NCBI GenBank assembly: GCA_021209875.1
Contig: JAGYVD010000003.1
Coordinates: 372,001 to 436,000 of the forward strand
DNA from: Rosellinia necatrix
Taxonomy: Eukaryota; Ascomycota; Sordariomycetes; Xylariales; Xylariaceae
DNA length: 64,000 bases
Reading direction: 5' to 3'
The notes under the pieces: model-generated
What the model saw: only the letters and a program-made list of their open reading frames with translations
What the model was told of the DNA's origin: nothing
The model's database searches: none
Position numbers and translations under genes: made by a program
In this document: positions 22,704 through 35,420 of the stretch, piece after piece
Layout: each line of letters starts with the position of its first letter
How positions within the stretch are numbered: the stretch's first letter is position 1

Positions 22704-25700
22704 TTCTAAACTGTAATGGCATATCGAAGAGAGGCGAGAACAGCCACCTGCCGGTGAATTCATATTTGCCCCTCATTGTATTATCTGGGCAACTGGAACA
22801 TAACCTTAGCAGGCATCAGCTTGTTTTAGGCCGTCTAGCTGCTACTTTGTAGCTAGAATCCAGGTAAACACAAGCAGGTCCCGTTGTTGAGATGTAAAAT
22901 AAAGTAAAAACCTCTTTTTAAAGCGTCAGTAGAGTGTTTTCGAACCAAATGCGCAGCGCGATTTGAAGAATCCGTATTTGGGTGGCCAATAGGGGGATCT
23001 TCGGGACTGATAGATTTCAGCCTAGTCGGGCACACACCGTTTAAATATTTGCTATTTAAATTGAGGCCCGTGGTCGCATGCGGTCAGTCGCCACAAATCG
23101 GCCGTCGCGGCACATCTGGTTGGTCCGTTGCTTGTGTTTCTCTCCTTGCGCAGGCTGCTTGCATTACGCAGAACTACATTATGAACGAATTTTATTCATA
23201 GAATGAATGAAAAACCGCCAAAATACAGAAAATGGATTATATTAAATAGAAGCGTCAGGTACGATTAATTTCCAACACGGACCTAGAGGGTTTCCGGCCC
23301 AGTTACGGGTTGGCCGCGACTACACCTTGAGAGCCGACATCGACGAAAGCGGTAGCATACCGGCGGCAAAGTTGGATTTAGCGCGTTAAAGAGCCGTTAG
23401 TAGCAGAGGCTTTCCCCCCGGCCGTGCACCGGTGCCGAGTCAGAACTTGAACGGAAGCAACACCGCTTTTACCTGCATGTCTATTTGATAGAATCCGGTA
23501 TGACACAAGAGCTGTCAGTCCGAGTAATACATATTATCATTGTTATTTAATTAAAAAAAAAATTCCACATAATTAATGATCATACTAAATAGTGACATCC
23601 ATAACAAATACTCTTAATACGTCGTTCTCCCACATGCACAAAGCTGCTGTGATACACTCGGAGGCTGTATATACGTATAGCAGCTCTAGGCGCTTCCACG
23701 TTTGATCGTATTACTAGATGTTCTAACCTATTGTCATAGGGGTCAACAGGGCTGCCCCGTGTCAGAAAGTCGCCACGTTTCAAATCGTAGCGCGTGGGTG
23801 TTGCAACAGTTCGCGTGGGATATACCGACAGGCCCCCTCATTGAAGAAGTGGCGGCATACGCACCACCTCAGAGCCCCAGAGTGGCAAAGTGAGTTGTTT
23901 ACGATAACTTAGCCCGGCCATTCAAGCACCATACGCCAAGTATTTCGACGCACGCAATGGTCGGTCAGCAGATAATTAACGCCGAGATCATGCTAACCGT
24001 GTAGACTACGGATCATACCACAGGATTATAGTCTACCCTCGTTTTACGTCTGCGGTGATACAATTAAATACTGTGTAAGGAGAGGTTATAATTAGGATTT
24101 TACAGCGTCCTGACGATTTGGAAGCTGTAGAACGCGTAAATACAAGCCGCAATACCTACTAGCTAAGTTAAGTAACTTGATCCCATCTCAGCCATCGCAA
24201 AGTAAACCGCCTTCGATTTCGCCGCTTATGCGAGGCTCTGCGAAAAGTGCAGTTAACAAGAATAAGCGGCGATCGAATCACCGTCGTGTTCGGCATTCCG
24301 TTCCAATCATAACCAGCCAGATGGCAAAAGATGAGGCCATGATGTTCTTCCTTGAATGGGACAACAACACCGGTGAATCCTTTCGTGTATACATGTAGGC
24401 GCTGCTAGGTGCGGCAGCCCACAAGTAGCAGGACCCAACTCTCTTTCAGTTCCCTTACCGAGAGGATTCTAGGGCAAATATCTAAGCTATAAATAAGCTA
24501 GAAGTAATGGCCTTTACCAACAAGAGTAGCAATATTTATCTTCTATATTCTATATCTGGACCACAATTTCTGTGATAGCATACGGGCCTGCCGATGAGCT
24601 GAGTCTCTTGCTCTGACGACGTCGAGAACCCATTAACTCAATCGTACATGATGTAAGCAGGTTTCCTGGCTAGTTGAAGCCACCTGACAGTAAAAGGCCT
24701 TCAAGAATACCCCCCGACCCACAGAACCTTGAGGCTCCGACATCAGGACGCAGCACACTGAGTTCTTCCGCCAGCAATACCGTGTCGTTGGAGAGATGGA
24801 GGCAAAGCCAGGATTTCGCCGCTATTGGGTCTCAGTTTTGGCAGTACGTATTGAATAGCGCTGTAGCTCCATCTGACACAGTATTTTCTAATGTTCACAG
24901 TGGCGAAGGTAGCGACTATGGTTATCCAACGCAAGTGGTTCTTGACGGTGAGCATGCGCCAAATTCTCAATAATCAGGCTGCGCTCCGAAAAATTTACCC
25001 GCGTTGACCACATCAGGCTCCGGCTAGCGGTCAAAAGGGAACGATGGCATCAATGTTTTGATATACAGTGGGCCAACAAAGCTGCCCAAGCTCGGCTGCA
25101 TAGTGTTTGTCTGGTCATTGCGGTCGGGTGTTAGGGGCATTGAAACAATCTATGAGTCATGCTTTTGAGTGGTCCACGTAGGGCTTCATTGCAGACGTTA
25201 ATTAGGATTGGTCTTACAAGTTTGCCCATATTCATCCTGTGTTTCTCCCATCCTTGTAACTACGATTAGCTCAGCAGCCTCGCAGCCACACAGCTGTCTA
25301 GAGGTCTCGAGGAGCCCGGCATCCTAACATTCAGTTTACTAACTAACGTATGTATATCTACTCAGTATAGTCACCAAAATGAAAACAATGGGGGTGCGCT
25401 GGCGGCATTGAGAGTGGTGTTCTTTTGATGTAATGGGATTACGACTTGTATGAGGGAGCTAGAAATTTAATTTTTGTGCGACGCTTTTCTACATAACTAT
25501 CATTGCCCGTACCTTATTCTTCATGCATCCATGCATACATAGAATGCGAAAACAGCTTTGAGAGGCGGATTAGAATAAGACAGTCAGTGGCGACCCCCTG
25601 TTGGTTCCTATAATAGGTAGCGTAGTATGGCTAGCGGTGGCTAGGTTCTATAACCCTGGAAGGGGGTTCAGGAGCCAGAAAAGCATTCTCTCGTCGCTGT

Positions 25701-26421
25701 CTACCTTACAAGCTCTAACAATTGACAGGTTAAAAGTAGGATGAGCTGGGGTTAAGCATTTTTCTCCCGATATTGCCTCTGTAATAGCGCTCCCAGAACC
25801 TCCCAGATCAATAACTAGACGCGCCAAACGTAAACGGATTGCCCGTTGCGGATGATAGAGAGGGCAAGCACTAGCCCACAGAAGCGCTGCCTGTAATCAG
25901 AGTGTTCACTAGTTACTAGTTAGTTTTTGTTCCAGCTGAGGTGTAATATTATTCAATTGGAACAAATTAAGAAGGGTTCAACTGTTGACGAAAGATCGTG
26001 GAAAGGGCGCTGTCAACAAGGTAAAGCTTTAGTTAGCCTACGTTATGTTATTATGATTACACTTACAAATACGGAAACGAAATATGTAGCATATTCCACG
26101 CATTTAGTTTGGGATTTTCAGTATAGTTAACTAAGCGGTAGAAGGATACTAATATTCGGGGGCGAAGATGTGACAATGGTTGCTCAGAACAAAGATTTGA
26201 TTTAGGATAAATACAAAGACACCTCGGATATTTCAAAACACACATAATGCTTAGATATGACAATGAAACAATATTTCCTTAGCTGATATTATAAATTTGG
26301 GCCTCATTGCCTGGCGATTGTCGCATGAATTCCTTTATACTATTACCCCGTACACTATCAACCAAGCCAACAAACTATCTACCAAGCAATAGATCGGCTC
26401 GATAGGATACCTAACTCTACC
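22704..26421. other. Gene-poor AT-rich region
   Basis: About 3.7 kb with frequent stops in all frames and no supported gene. Open frames at 24177-24398 and 24674-24973 have no recognisable family, poor start context and no neat splice partners. The texture (TA-rich, short broken frames) is like decayed repeat DNA, but I found no terminal repeats or transposase motif. Confidence 0.5.
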
Positions 26422-26991
26422 ATGGCTCCCCCTCCTATCAGGAGAGTTTCGACTCATCGAAACCACAGAAGGCCAAGTCGGAGCGATGACACAAGACAAC
26501 CGTTACTAGCCACCCGGGGACTTTACATGCCGGCTTATCGTGATGCTGAGCACTATGCCCAAAGACACCGGAAAACAAACCCAATGGCCGCTCTCCCTAA
26601 CAATGACAGCAAGCAGGCCCTGGGTCCAGGGGAAGTCATGGTAAGCTTTTTCCATTGCGAGAATCTCAATATTGGCCGTGAATCTCTAATATCGCCCAGC
26701 GTAAAGGCTCTAATAAGCGCCGCGGTCGCCTTTTTGGGCGAATGCCAGATTAACGACACTCCCAAGTCAATGCTTCCATCACGTCCGAATCCCGCCTATC
26801 GTGGGCTCAATCTGGAGAGAAATAATAAAGGATATCATATTCATTATCCTGACTGTGCCGGATCGAAACCGTTCTACGGCAACGTTGGAGAAGATTGGGA
26901 CAAGATTATGAGGGTTCACAAAAGGCAGTTCCCTGACAGGGTTCTACTCGTGGGAGTCGGTCTAGACGAGCCGCGGAAGCAGTGCACTTGA
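26422..26991 (+). CDS. Hypothetical orphan protein
   Basis: An open 189-codon frame with a good start context (ccATGG) inside a gene-poor stretch. The N-terminus is basic and Arg/His-rich (about residues 1-50). The middle is mixed with a short hydrophobic helix (ISAAVAFLGEC, about 98-108) and the C-terminal part is globular looking (NKGYHIHYPDCAGSKPFYG, then LLVGVGLDEP). I do not recognise a family. No signal peptide. It could be a real lineage-specific gene or a chance frame; length and start context favour a gene. Confidence 0.5.
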   Translation: MAPPPIRRVSTHRNHRRPSRSDDTRQPLLATRGLYMPAYRDAEHYAQRHRKTNPMAALPNNDSKQALGPGEVMVSFFHCENLNIGRESLISPSVKALISAAVAFLGECQINDTPKSMLPSRPNPAYRGLNLERNNKGYHIHYPDCAGSKPFYGNVGEDWDKIMRVHKRQFPDRVLLVGVGLDEPRKQCT

Positions 26992-27931
26992 AATACTCAT
27001 CTCGTGTTTGCGGGAGGAGGGGGTGCTCGTTCTTACGACGCTAAGCAATGATCATAGCACCTAAAATGATTGAGGATGGTTCCATAATTGGCGATGGTTC
27101 AACAAACTTAGCCACTAGGCAGTCAAAAGCTTGGTTGAATAAAATAGAGACGGCTGTATTAGTAATGTATGAAATGCTCAGAAAACAGATTATTTACGGG
27201 TGTGATTAGCTGGGTAATAGTGAAGTCCGATACTGTAATCAGTGAATGTAATGACTACGTCGGTAAGCACGTTCCTGAAATTTATTATTTCGAATATAAT
27301 TCTATCAGGTTGCTAAAAGTATTGTTTAGAGGTACAGTGCAGATGTCTTGATTATCAACAGCCTACTCCCGTGGTAACGTAAAAGGGGGCCCCAGGATGA
27401 TGCATATCACACACAATAAACAGCCAAAGAGAATCAATCCGTTCGCTACGGATCTGGATTAGCTGAGCAACAAATACCGAGCTCCAGAAGACCTAGTAGC
27501 AAAACATCAAACTAGGATAAGTAGCCTTGACCCAGGGATTCGGAGTCCAGTCGCCGTCAGAATCGAAGACCGACCGAATATTGAGTATCTACCAGATATG
27601 GTCGAGAGAAACGCAAAGTCCATACAGGCCGGCTTCTATCAGAATTATAGGTACTCTAACAAGGAGACTGACGTAGCTAATTATTGGAAGGGTCGTAGCC
27701 GACTACATGTTCAATACATAAAGAGAGCGACAAGACAGCCGAGTCTCAACCACAATTTCAGAAGACTATCAATCAGAAGCTACATGGCGAATAAAAACAC
27801 CTTAACACACGTAAACCTACAATTACCCCATTCCGACAGCAACCCCCATCAACCGCGCCAACGGAACCCCCGCAAAGCAAGCACGTGGCGCGCCCGACCA
27901 GCCAACACGACAACCCCGAAACCACAGCCCC
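26992..27931. other. Intergenic region
   Basis: AT-rich until about 27.8 kb, then abruptly GC-rich at the 3' end of the ABM-type gene. A plus-strand frame starting near 27598 becomes a Pro/Arg-rich shadow of that gene and is not supported. Confidence 0.45.
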
Positions 27932-28711
27932 CTACACCTCGCGATCCCAGGCCCCGAGGAGACAAACCTCGACGGCCCGGGCCCGGGCCCCGCCCCCGTC
28001 CCCGTCCCCGAACGCCGCCGCGACGGCCCCCGCCAGCCGGGCGTCGCGGCAGAACGTCCGGAACGCGCCGCCGTCGTCCCAGCCCACCACGAACGCGAAG
28101 ACGCGGCACGGGACCCCGCCGTGCGCGATGTCCCGCTCCAGCGACCACCCGGCGGCGACCTCGCCGCCCCCGCCCCCCGCGGCGGCGGCCGCCGCCAGAA
28201 AACCGTCGAACGCGGCCTCCACATCCGCGTCCGCGTCCCCCTCATCAGCGGACCCCTCGCCGGGAGCGCGACACCACACCTTCCCGAGCAACGTGTACGC
28301 CGCCGCCGCCGTCGTCATCGTCGTCGTCGGTGTCGGTGTCCCCCGTCGGCCATCGAGGGCCGGGGGCGCAAAGGTGACGTGGAACGGGGCGCTGTGGGCC
28401 GCCATGACGGGACAGACGAGGTCCCACATGCGCCTGTAGGCGCTGCCGCCATCGCCATCGCTGTCGCTGTCGCTGTCGTGGTGTTGGTGGTGTTGGTGTT
28501 GGTAGTGGTCGCCGCGCGCGAAGGCGCGGTGTGACTCGAGCGAGTCCCAGTCGATGAGGTAGTGGACGGCGTCCGGGCGCCGGAGCTCGCGGGCCGTGCG
28601 GACCGCGAGGCACCCCGGCTGGGCGGCCATGATCTTCGCCGAGCCGGCGACGGCGTCGTGGACGGCGTCGGGGACGAGCGTCAGGAGCACGACTTCGGTG
28701 ATGGGGGCCAT
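27932..28711 (-). CDS. ABM-like (dimeric alpha-beta barrel) domain protein
   Basis: Single-exon 259-aa protein. The first 80 residues have an antibiotic-biosynthesis-monooxygenase/stress-response barrel pattern: EVVLLTLVPDA as a beta strand, then QPGCLAVRTARELRRPDAVHYLIDWDSLESHRAF, the usual W-x-S-x-E-x-H-x-x-F ending. A second half-domain may lie near residues 190-235. Between them are low-complexity inserts: a His/Gln then Asp/Ser run (about 78-92) and Ala/Gly-rich tracts. Related fungal proteins are small haem-free barrels of unknown or minor catalytic function. The codons are extremely GC-biased, unlike the flanking AT-rich DNA. A CTG/CAG triplet tract lies 45-91 bp upstream of the ATG. 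Confidence 0.65.
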   Translation of the reverse strand: MAPITEVVLLTLVPDAVHDAVAGSAKIMAAQPGCLAVRTARELRRPDAVHYLIDWDSLESHRAFARGDHYQHQHHQHHDSDSDSDGDGGSAYRRMWDLVCPVMAAHSAPFHVTFAPPALDGRRGTPTPTTTMTTAAAAYTLLGKVWCRAPGEGSADEGDADADVEAAFDGFLAAAAAAGGGGGEVAAGWSLERDIAHGGVPCRVFAFVVGWDDGGAFRTFCRDARLAGAVAAAFGDGDGGGARARAVEVCLLGAWDREV

Positions 28712-28749
28712 GACGGGGTGGGAGGGGGTGGCGGGCTTCGTGTTCGCGT

Positions 28750-28755
<6 letters not shown>

Positions 28756-28802
<47 letters not shown>
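28756..28802. repeat. (CTG)n/(CAG)n triplet tract
   Basis: About 47 bp of nearly perfect TGC repeats with one T interruption (gctgttgctg). It lies in the likely 5' untranslated or promoter region of the minus-strand ABM-like gene. Confidence 0.95.
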
Positions 28803-29147
28803 ATAGATCCCGTCGATCGACTGCTTAGGTTCGTTCGTGCTCGCTTACTGTGACGTGTTCTCAGTCCGTAGAGGGGGAGGAGGTCGAGTAGAAGCCCGTG
28901 CTCGAGAGCAAATCAACCATGGGACGTATCCTGACCTTAAATGATCATGGGTATCTTACTTCGAGATAGGGATCGACCAGCCAACCCCGCATGCTGCGAG
29001 GGACAGAGCGCCATGACTGCATGAAACAAGGATCGCATTCTCTATCTATAGTAGCTATCACTTGCAGTATTACAGAACCGTTACATGGGAGGCTGTTGTA
29101 CAAACCTGGACACCGAGCCTAGATGCCTTGGCTTGCGTCTGGCACGC
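28803..29147. other. Intergenic region
   Basis: Spacer between the ABM-like gene's upstream region and the DPP IV 3' end. No gene seen. Confidence 0.45.
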
Positions 29148-32050
29148 TCAGAAGGGTGCTGCAGACAACCCTGCTAACGAAATGAAGTGATTTCCTTCTG
29201 TATCGACACCCGACCCTTTCCTTATCTCCTCTACTGCTGCTTTTAGTTCTTCAACGCTACTCCTCTTTTCTTTTTCCTTCGAAGACACTGGCTGAACAGG
29301 CTTAGCGCTTGCAACTTTCAACCATTCGCCATTGAACGCGTTGACAAGCCAATTACTCAATTCTGTAAAATGTCAATATTTGTTCTGTAAGGAGAAAACT
29401 GCTATTTTGTCTGCCATCTCAGTTGTTAATTGGGGGCCGAAGGCTACTTACTATCATATACTATGCGATTGGCGTTGTGAAAATATATCCCGTGGTTGCT
29501 ATCGGGGAACATGTGTAGGTCATAATTCTCGACACCCGCTAGATCCAAGTTGTCAAGCAGGGTGAGGGTGTTTTGCATGTGGACATTATCGTCCGCGACG
29601 CCATGCATGATGAGAAATCGTACGTTTCCAGCGAGCGCAGAAACATTCTTCACCGCCGTCGCGTCATAACCCTCTTCATTCTCCTGCGGTGTAAGCATGT
29701 ACCGTTCTGTGTAAACGCTGTCGTAGAATCGCCAGTCAGTGACAGGCGCGACAGCCATGCCGTATTTGAACGTCTGGCCCGCATCCTGTTCCAGTGTCTT
29801 AAGTGTCTGGAATCCGCCATATGACCAACCCCAGATCGCAAATCGTGTCTCATCGGTGTACGATTTCGCGGCCCAAATCTTGGCTGCTGCGATTTGGTCA
29901 TGGGCTTCCCACTTGCCTAGGTTTTTGCGGACTATGACCCGCGCTTTACGTCCAATAAAGCCAGTACCTCGACCATCAACCGTCACTACGATATACCCTA
30001 AGGCAGCAGCGACGTATGATTGAAAGTCGACCGCAAATTTTTTAGTGACGGACTGTGATCCTGGGCCCGAGTACTGCTGAAACAGAACAGGATATTTCTT
30101 GTCACGGCTGAAATGTGGTGGGCGTCGCTCGACATAATTGAGCTCGACATCGTCGACGGTGATGGTCCCATACAGGAGGAGTGGCAATTCGTATTGCCTC
30201 GCTTTGCTCGCCAGCTCCCTATTTTCTTCTACGACGTATTCAAATGGTTCCTGGTTGCTCGGAGTGCTGATTACCTTTTGGGTAGGTACATTTGGCCCTT
30301 GATATGAGATCAGAGCGTATCCCGCTTTGCGAGAGAATGAAGCGCTGTAGTACGCTTCTTCACCGGTGTCGGTGATGCCCGTAAGATCCGAGCCGTCGAA
30401 TTTGACGCTGTAGATATGTCGCTGGATTGAAGATTCCTTGGTAGCGATGAAATATGCTCGATTATTTTTCAAATCGACGGCTGAACCTCCACCTACCACC
30501 TCCCAGTTGCCCGAAGTTAGCATGGCAGGCTGACTCGCATCGAGGGGGCTGAAATATCCAAGGTGATCGCCGTTGTCATATATCACCGTGTCGATGTATC
30601 CGTCATCCGGCCTGCCGTTTTCCGGGTCGGCCGGGATATAGATCGTGTTATGAGATATCTCGAACCACCCCCCATCAATTTTGCCCACATCGACGGTGCG
30701 CACGGTCTTGCCCGTTCGCGCGACGACGTCTACGAGAATGACACGCATCTTGTCACTGACACGGTTAGTTTCTTTGATCAACACTTGGCTTCCTGCCCAT
30801 GTGATATCCGTAATGAGAAGATCCTCTTGGGCAAATCCACCCTCGATCTCCACAGTGAACGTTTCACCCTTGACCATATCGTAGAAAAGCAAATCGACGA
30901 AAGGATTTGGCGACCCGGCCTTCGGATACTTCAACTGCTGAACTTCCGGGTAGTTTTCCTGACCCGGGGGAGGTAGCTCTCCACTTGGCCTATCAATGAA
31001 GAATTGGATGGGATATTCCGGCACCAGGGTTTCGTTGGTACGGAGAAAGGCCAAGAAGTCTCCGTTGTTGGACCACCAAGTAGCGCTATTATCCTCGAAC
31101 ACTTCCTCCTCATACACCCAATCAGGAATTCCATAGAAGAACTCCGGGCCACCATCCTCGGTAATCTGCACCACTTTCTTACTCTCGAGGTGTCGGACGT
31201 GAAGATTGTTAGAGCTCGTGAAGGAGATGGCATCACTCTGAGGGCTCCACTGCGCCAATTGGATGCGGCGACCTGGGTCATTAGGATCCAAAGGCTCGGC
31301 GGTTTGGGTGTCGACATCAAATATCCAATACACGGCCGTGAATGAATGCCGCCAGACACTCTTCATGCCAGTCGCGATCAAGACCTTCTTCAGATCGGGG
31401 CTGGGCCAGAGTTCTTCCGGAGACAAGGTCCGGCCCCCGGCATCGAATAAGGAGCGTTCCATCAGTGTTTTGGAGGCGGTGATCTTGGCACCAGTAGCGA
31501 CATAGTCGCTGTCCCTACTCCGGACGTCTTCAACGACAAGATAATTCTTATCCGCAGAGCCCCGTTCCAGTAAGAGGCCATCCTCGCCGTCCGCACCGTC
31601 GATCCAGCTGATTTGGTGGGCGGAGGCTCCCCAATAGCCGGTCAAGACCTGCTCCAGGGTTATCTGTTTGCCAGAGCCGCGCGATGCGGTAGCTGCCGGG
31701 TCATGTTCCTTCTGGGAGGAGTGTTTGTATGACTTGGAGGAGATGAATACAGCCAAGCCGATGAGCCAAGCAGCGACTATAAGGCCCGATGCAAGCAGTA
31801 ATATCCTCTTGAGCTTCATGTCCATGCCGAGGGTCTTGCGCGAAGCGGCCGAGGCCAAGAAGGCGCCCTGCTCATCGTCGTCGTCGATGGTGCTCTCGAA
31901 GGGGTCGTCATGATCGAAGTCGGGGAGCCTGCCGTCGTTCAGGTGGCCGCGGACCTTCTCTCGCTCGTCTAGGCGTTCGAAGACTAGGCTAGTGGTTGAA
32001 ACAGATGAGAAAGAGTCGCGTGAAGGGCGTGTCGAAGCTACATCGGGCAC
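29148..32050 (-). CDS. dapB: Dipeptidyl peptidase IV, membrane type (dapB-like, S9B)
   Basis: Two exons, 32050-29452 and 29362-29148 (2814 nt, 937 aa). It is a type II membrane serine exopeptidase that removes X-Pro and X-Ala dipeptides; the yeast Dap2/Ste13 and Aspergillus DapB relatives sit in the vacuole or late Golgi. An acidic cytosolic N-terminus (about 1-82) is followed by one signal-anchor helix (about 83-104). The beta-propeller includes the conserved [12 protein letters not shown] glutamate loop that binds the substrate amino end. The alpha/beta hydrolase domain follows. The catalytic triad is visible: Ser743 in GWSYGG, Asp at about 821 in ADDNVH, His853 in DSNHG. The last 70 residues come from exon 2 ([13 protein letters not shown] and a Lys/Glu-rich tail). 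Length is typical of fungal DapB. Confidence 0.95.
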
Positions 32051-33023
32051 TGTCAGAAACGAGATGCTGGAGATGTCGGCCAGACAGCTAGACGGCCATC
32101 AGGGATGGATGGTGACCGCTTGACGCAGTCGGGGGTCTGTCTACACATACCCATCTTCACCAGGTAGGTAGGTCCCTCGCGAGTCGAGGAGACCATGCGT
32201 GATTAATTCCACGTTCGCATGGACGAGCTTAGTATATCACCAGAAAAGATGGGTCGGGGAATGGTTGAGATGGTTTTCCGTGTCCCAATGATCTGGTCTC
32301 CAATGGCATGGATCTGGAAGTAGTTACATACATCCAGGTGTTCTGTGTCGGAGAATAGATGATCGAATCGAATACACTAGCAGGCCCGCGTCTGAACTGG
32401 TAGGCCGAGCTGTGCTGTGGCATGAGCTTATTCGTGGCTCTCAAGGTCCAGCTATCACAGTACTATGTACATTGCATCCCGTAGCCTGTCACTTATTGTC
32501 TTGGGTACTTAATACTCATTTGACTCGAAACGGCCCACTGTGTTTCAGGTGCCAAAGTGAGCTACCTACACTAAACTACACTAGGTTGGTACCTACAGGT
32601 AGGTAGTTCCAGAACCCCTGATCCCAACTACCGAATCCCCAGCCATTGCTGTGCATATCTACACTTTCATCTGACTTTCACTTACAACATTTTCAAGTAC
32701 CTATGTTAGGTAATCGTGAGTGATCGAATGCCTTGAGAGTCCAATCAGGGCTCCGGATCCGTGGGTTCGTGGACTCGGTAGACTCATGTTGGTATCATTA
32801 ATGCGGAAAATATTAGTTATAACTGCACACCAGCCTATCTACATAAATGGAACTCCCAATGCGATCCGGTGCTCCAATTCTACCCGTCCGTCAAAGGTCC
32901 GTTTAGAGGTCCGTTTAGAGGTCGGTAAAGCCGCCAGTCCCATCCCGTTCAACAACCCCCGACCGTAAGCCTCCCCGCCGGTCAAGGCAATGTAGTGTTA
33001 CTATTATCATTCAATGCAAAGCC
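32051..33023. other. Intergenic region upstream of DPP IV
   Basis: About 1 kb forming the DPP IV promoter region. It holds TAGGTAGGT-type motifs near 32163 and 32598 and a short tandem repeat of ggtccgtttagag at about 32895-32922. No gene supported. Confidence 0.5.
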
Positions 33024-33626
<603 letters not shown>

Positions 33627-35040
33627 GATGGATAGAAGATAGAAGCAGGGTGCAATAGGGTCGATTTGGTGGGGGTTTTGTAGGTCCTCGAGGTGTAAGT
33701 GACCCTTTTAGTCGGGCAAGAATGCGATACTGGCTGCGCTTAGTCAAATCTCCAAGTTTAAAGCTACATACACACACGGGCGGGCATGTGCCTTATATAT
33801 CCCGCCGTCCTCTCCCGGCCGCATTCGAAGGTCGAGGCACAAAAGATATCCCCATCGGCTTACTCTAGACTTGGAAACGCATGGGCACATCGAGCGTTGG
33901 TTTGCCTCGCCCGACCACTACTAGATCCTGCGATAGCTAAATGACGACGGTTCGCCTAAGCGCCGATCTCTGGCGCCTGATTCGCCAGTCGGACTCAGAC
34001 CACTCCGTATTTCGTATCTCGCAAAGGGCAGGCTGGGGCACCTTGGCAGCTATGGATGAATAAAGGGAAAAGAGGGCATTTCAATCCCCCCAAAAGCAAT
34101 TACTACGCCTATATCAGTTACCGCAGTGGCTTAGGCGAATCAGGTGAATTGCAACAGCCCAATGCCCATCAAAGCGCGTAACCGTTGTTAGACTTAGCGC
34201 CTTTCATTCAGAGGCGCAGTTCGATGAGGAAGAGTAAAGTCGATCCGGGCTCCGCGAACCTACAGCGCCATTTCCGACTGGTCTCCGGCGGCTCTGCCCC
34301 TAGGTATCGTTGCCACTACGCATTCTCCCAGCCCAGCCATTCAACCGTTTTCGGCCCGCATCGTAGTGGCGCCGGTCGGCATTCTCCGTTTCGCACTTCG
34401 TGACATCCGTTGCTGTCTCGTGTGATGCGACAGAGGTTGGCGAGCCATTGGTGTGCTTGAGCATGGGGCAGGTAAGGTAATACGGACGACGTGATAGCCA
34501 CGCCATTAATGTAGGAGAAATGTTAAATTCATAGTAGCTATACGCAAACAATTCAACGTGACATGCATAACCATACTAACAGTCGGGAGAGAGTAGAAGA
34601 CGCCTGGCGCCAAGTTGGGGTTTGATGGCGCAGCGCCGGCCAGCAAGGGATAGGGCGATGACAAGTGTTGGCTAAAATAATGAATAATGCAGTGTGAATA
34701 GAACGAACTCCCCTTCCAAGGACCAAAATCCCGCGTGTGTTCAAACCCGATCCCCTTCGCCGTTCATCATTGTGTCCAATATCTCAGTTCAATCTGAGGA
34801 AGTACCACTGACAAAGACAGGGGCGGAGGCCATCAAAACGTACCTGAATCTTGCTATAAAAGCCGACTCCAACATCTAGCCGAGTCCCGGTGATATATGC
34901 ATTCGTCTATACAACACGCCGGGTCTCTTTTTTCTCACACATCAATGGTCGGCTGAGTTATCGCGCTGATACCAGGGCGAGGCGGAATGACGGCATTAAG
35001 AATATTGTTAAGTTGATGTCCCGGTGGGCTGGCGGGGGAG
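33627..35040. other. Intergenic region
   Basis: Promoter region of the YbjQ-like gene followed by moderate-GC DNA with only short unsupported frames. Confidence 0.45.
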
Positions 35041-35331
35041 GCGTTGCTGTCGTTTGTGTGGCGGTTTCCATCGCTGGTAGTACCTCCCTACCAAGCATAC
35101 TCGAGCCTGCCCTCGGGCGGGCACGAGCGCGCGGATAAGACGATAGTTTGTCCTCGTAAACCTGTGCGGGCGTCCTCCTCGATGCCGTGCTCGGTGGTCG
35201 CGCCGAACGTGCTGAACGGGGATCTTGCGCATCGTGCGCCCGGCAAGCCTGCCCAGCAGGGAGAGCGCGCGAGGAGGAACGGGAGCGGCGCGACGACCTC
35301 GGACTTGAAGCTCGTCTCGAACCCGCGCTGC

Positions 35332-35390
<59 letters not shown>

Positions 35391-35420
35391 CCGGGCGTTC
35401 AGAATAGGCCCGCGTGAATG
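35041..35420. other. GC-rich block, possible decayed coding remnant
   Basis: A sharply bounded GC-rich segment in AT-rich surroundings. On the minus strand two frames alternate, each with coding-like G/C-ending codons but interrupted. The readable pieces include FETSFKSEVVAPLPFLLA and TFGATTEHG. The layout faintly recalls the C-terminal part of fungal SDR proteins, but no catalytic motif is present and I cannot assign it. It carries an (ACG)n triplet tract. It may be the remains of a gene or a chance GC island. Confidence 0.3.
35332..35390. repeat. (ACG)n triplet repeat
   Basis: About 59 bp of perfect ACG/CGT triplets (about 20 units) within the GC-rich block. Confidence 0.97.

Noticed and set aside
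24177..24973. Two short frames (73 and 99 codons) as possible genes
   Set aside because: No motif, poor start context, no consistent splicing, AT-rich desert.
27598..28377. 259-codon Pro/Arg-rich plus-strand frame
   Set aside because: Its second half is antisense to the ABM-like gene and its composition is a GC artefact.
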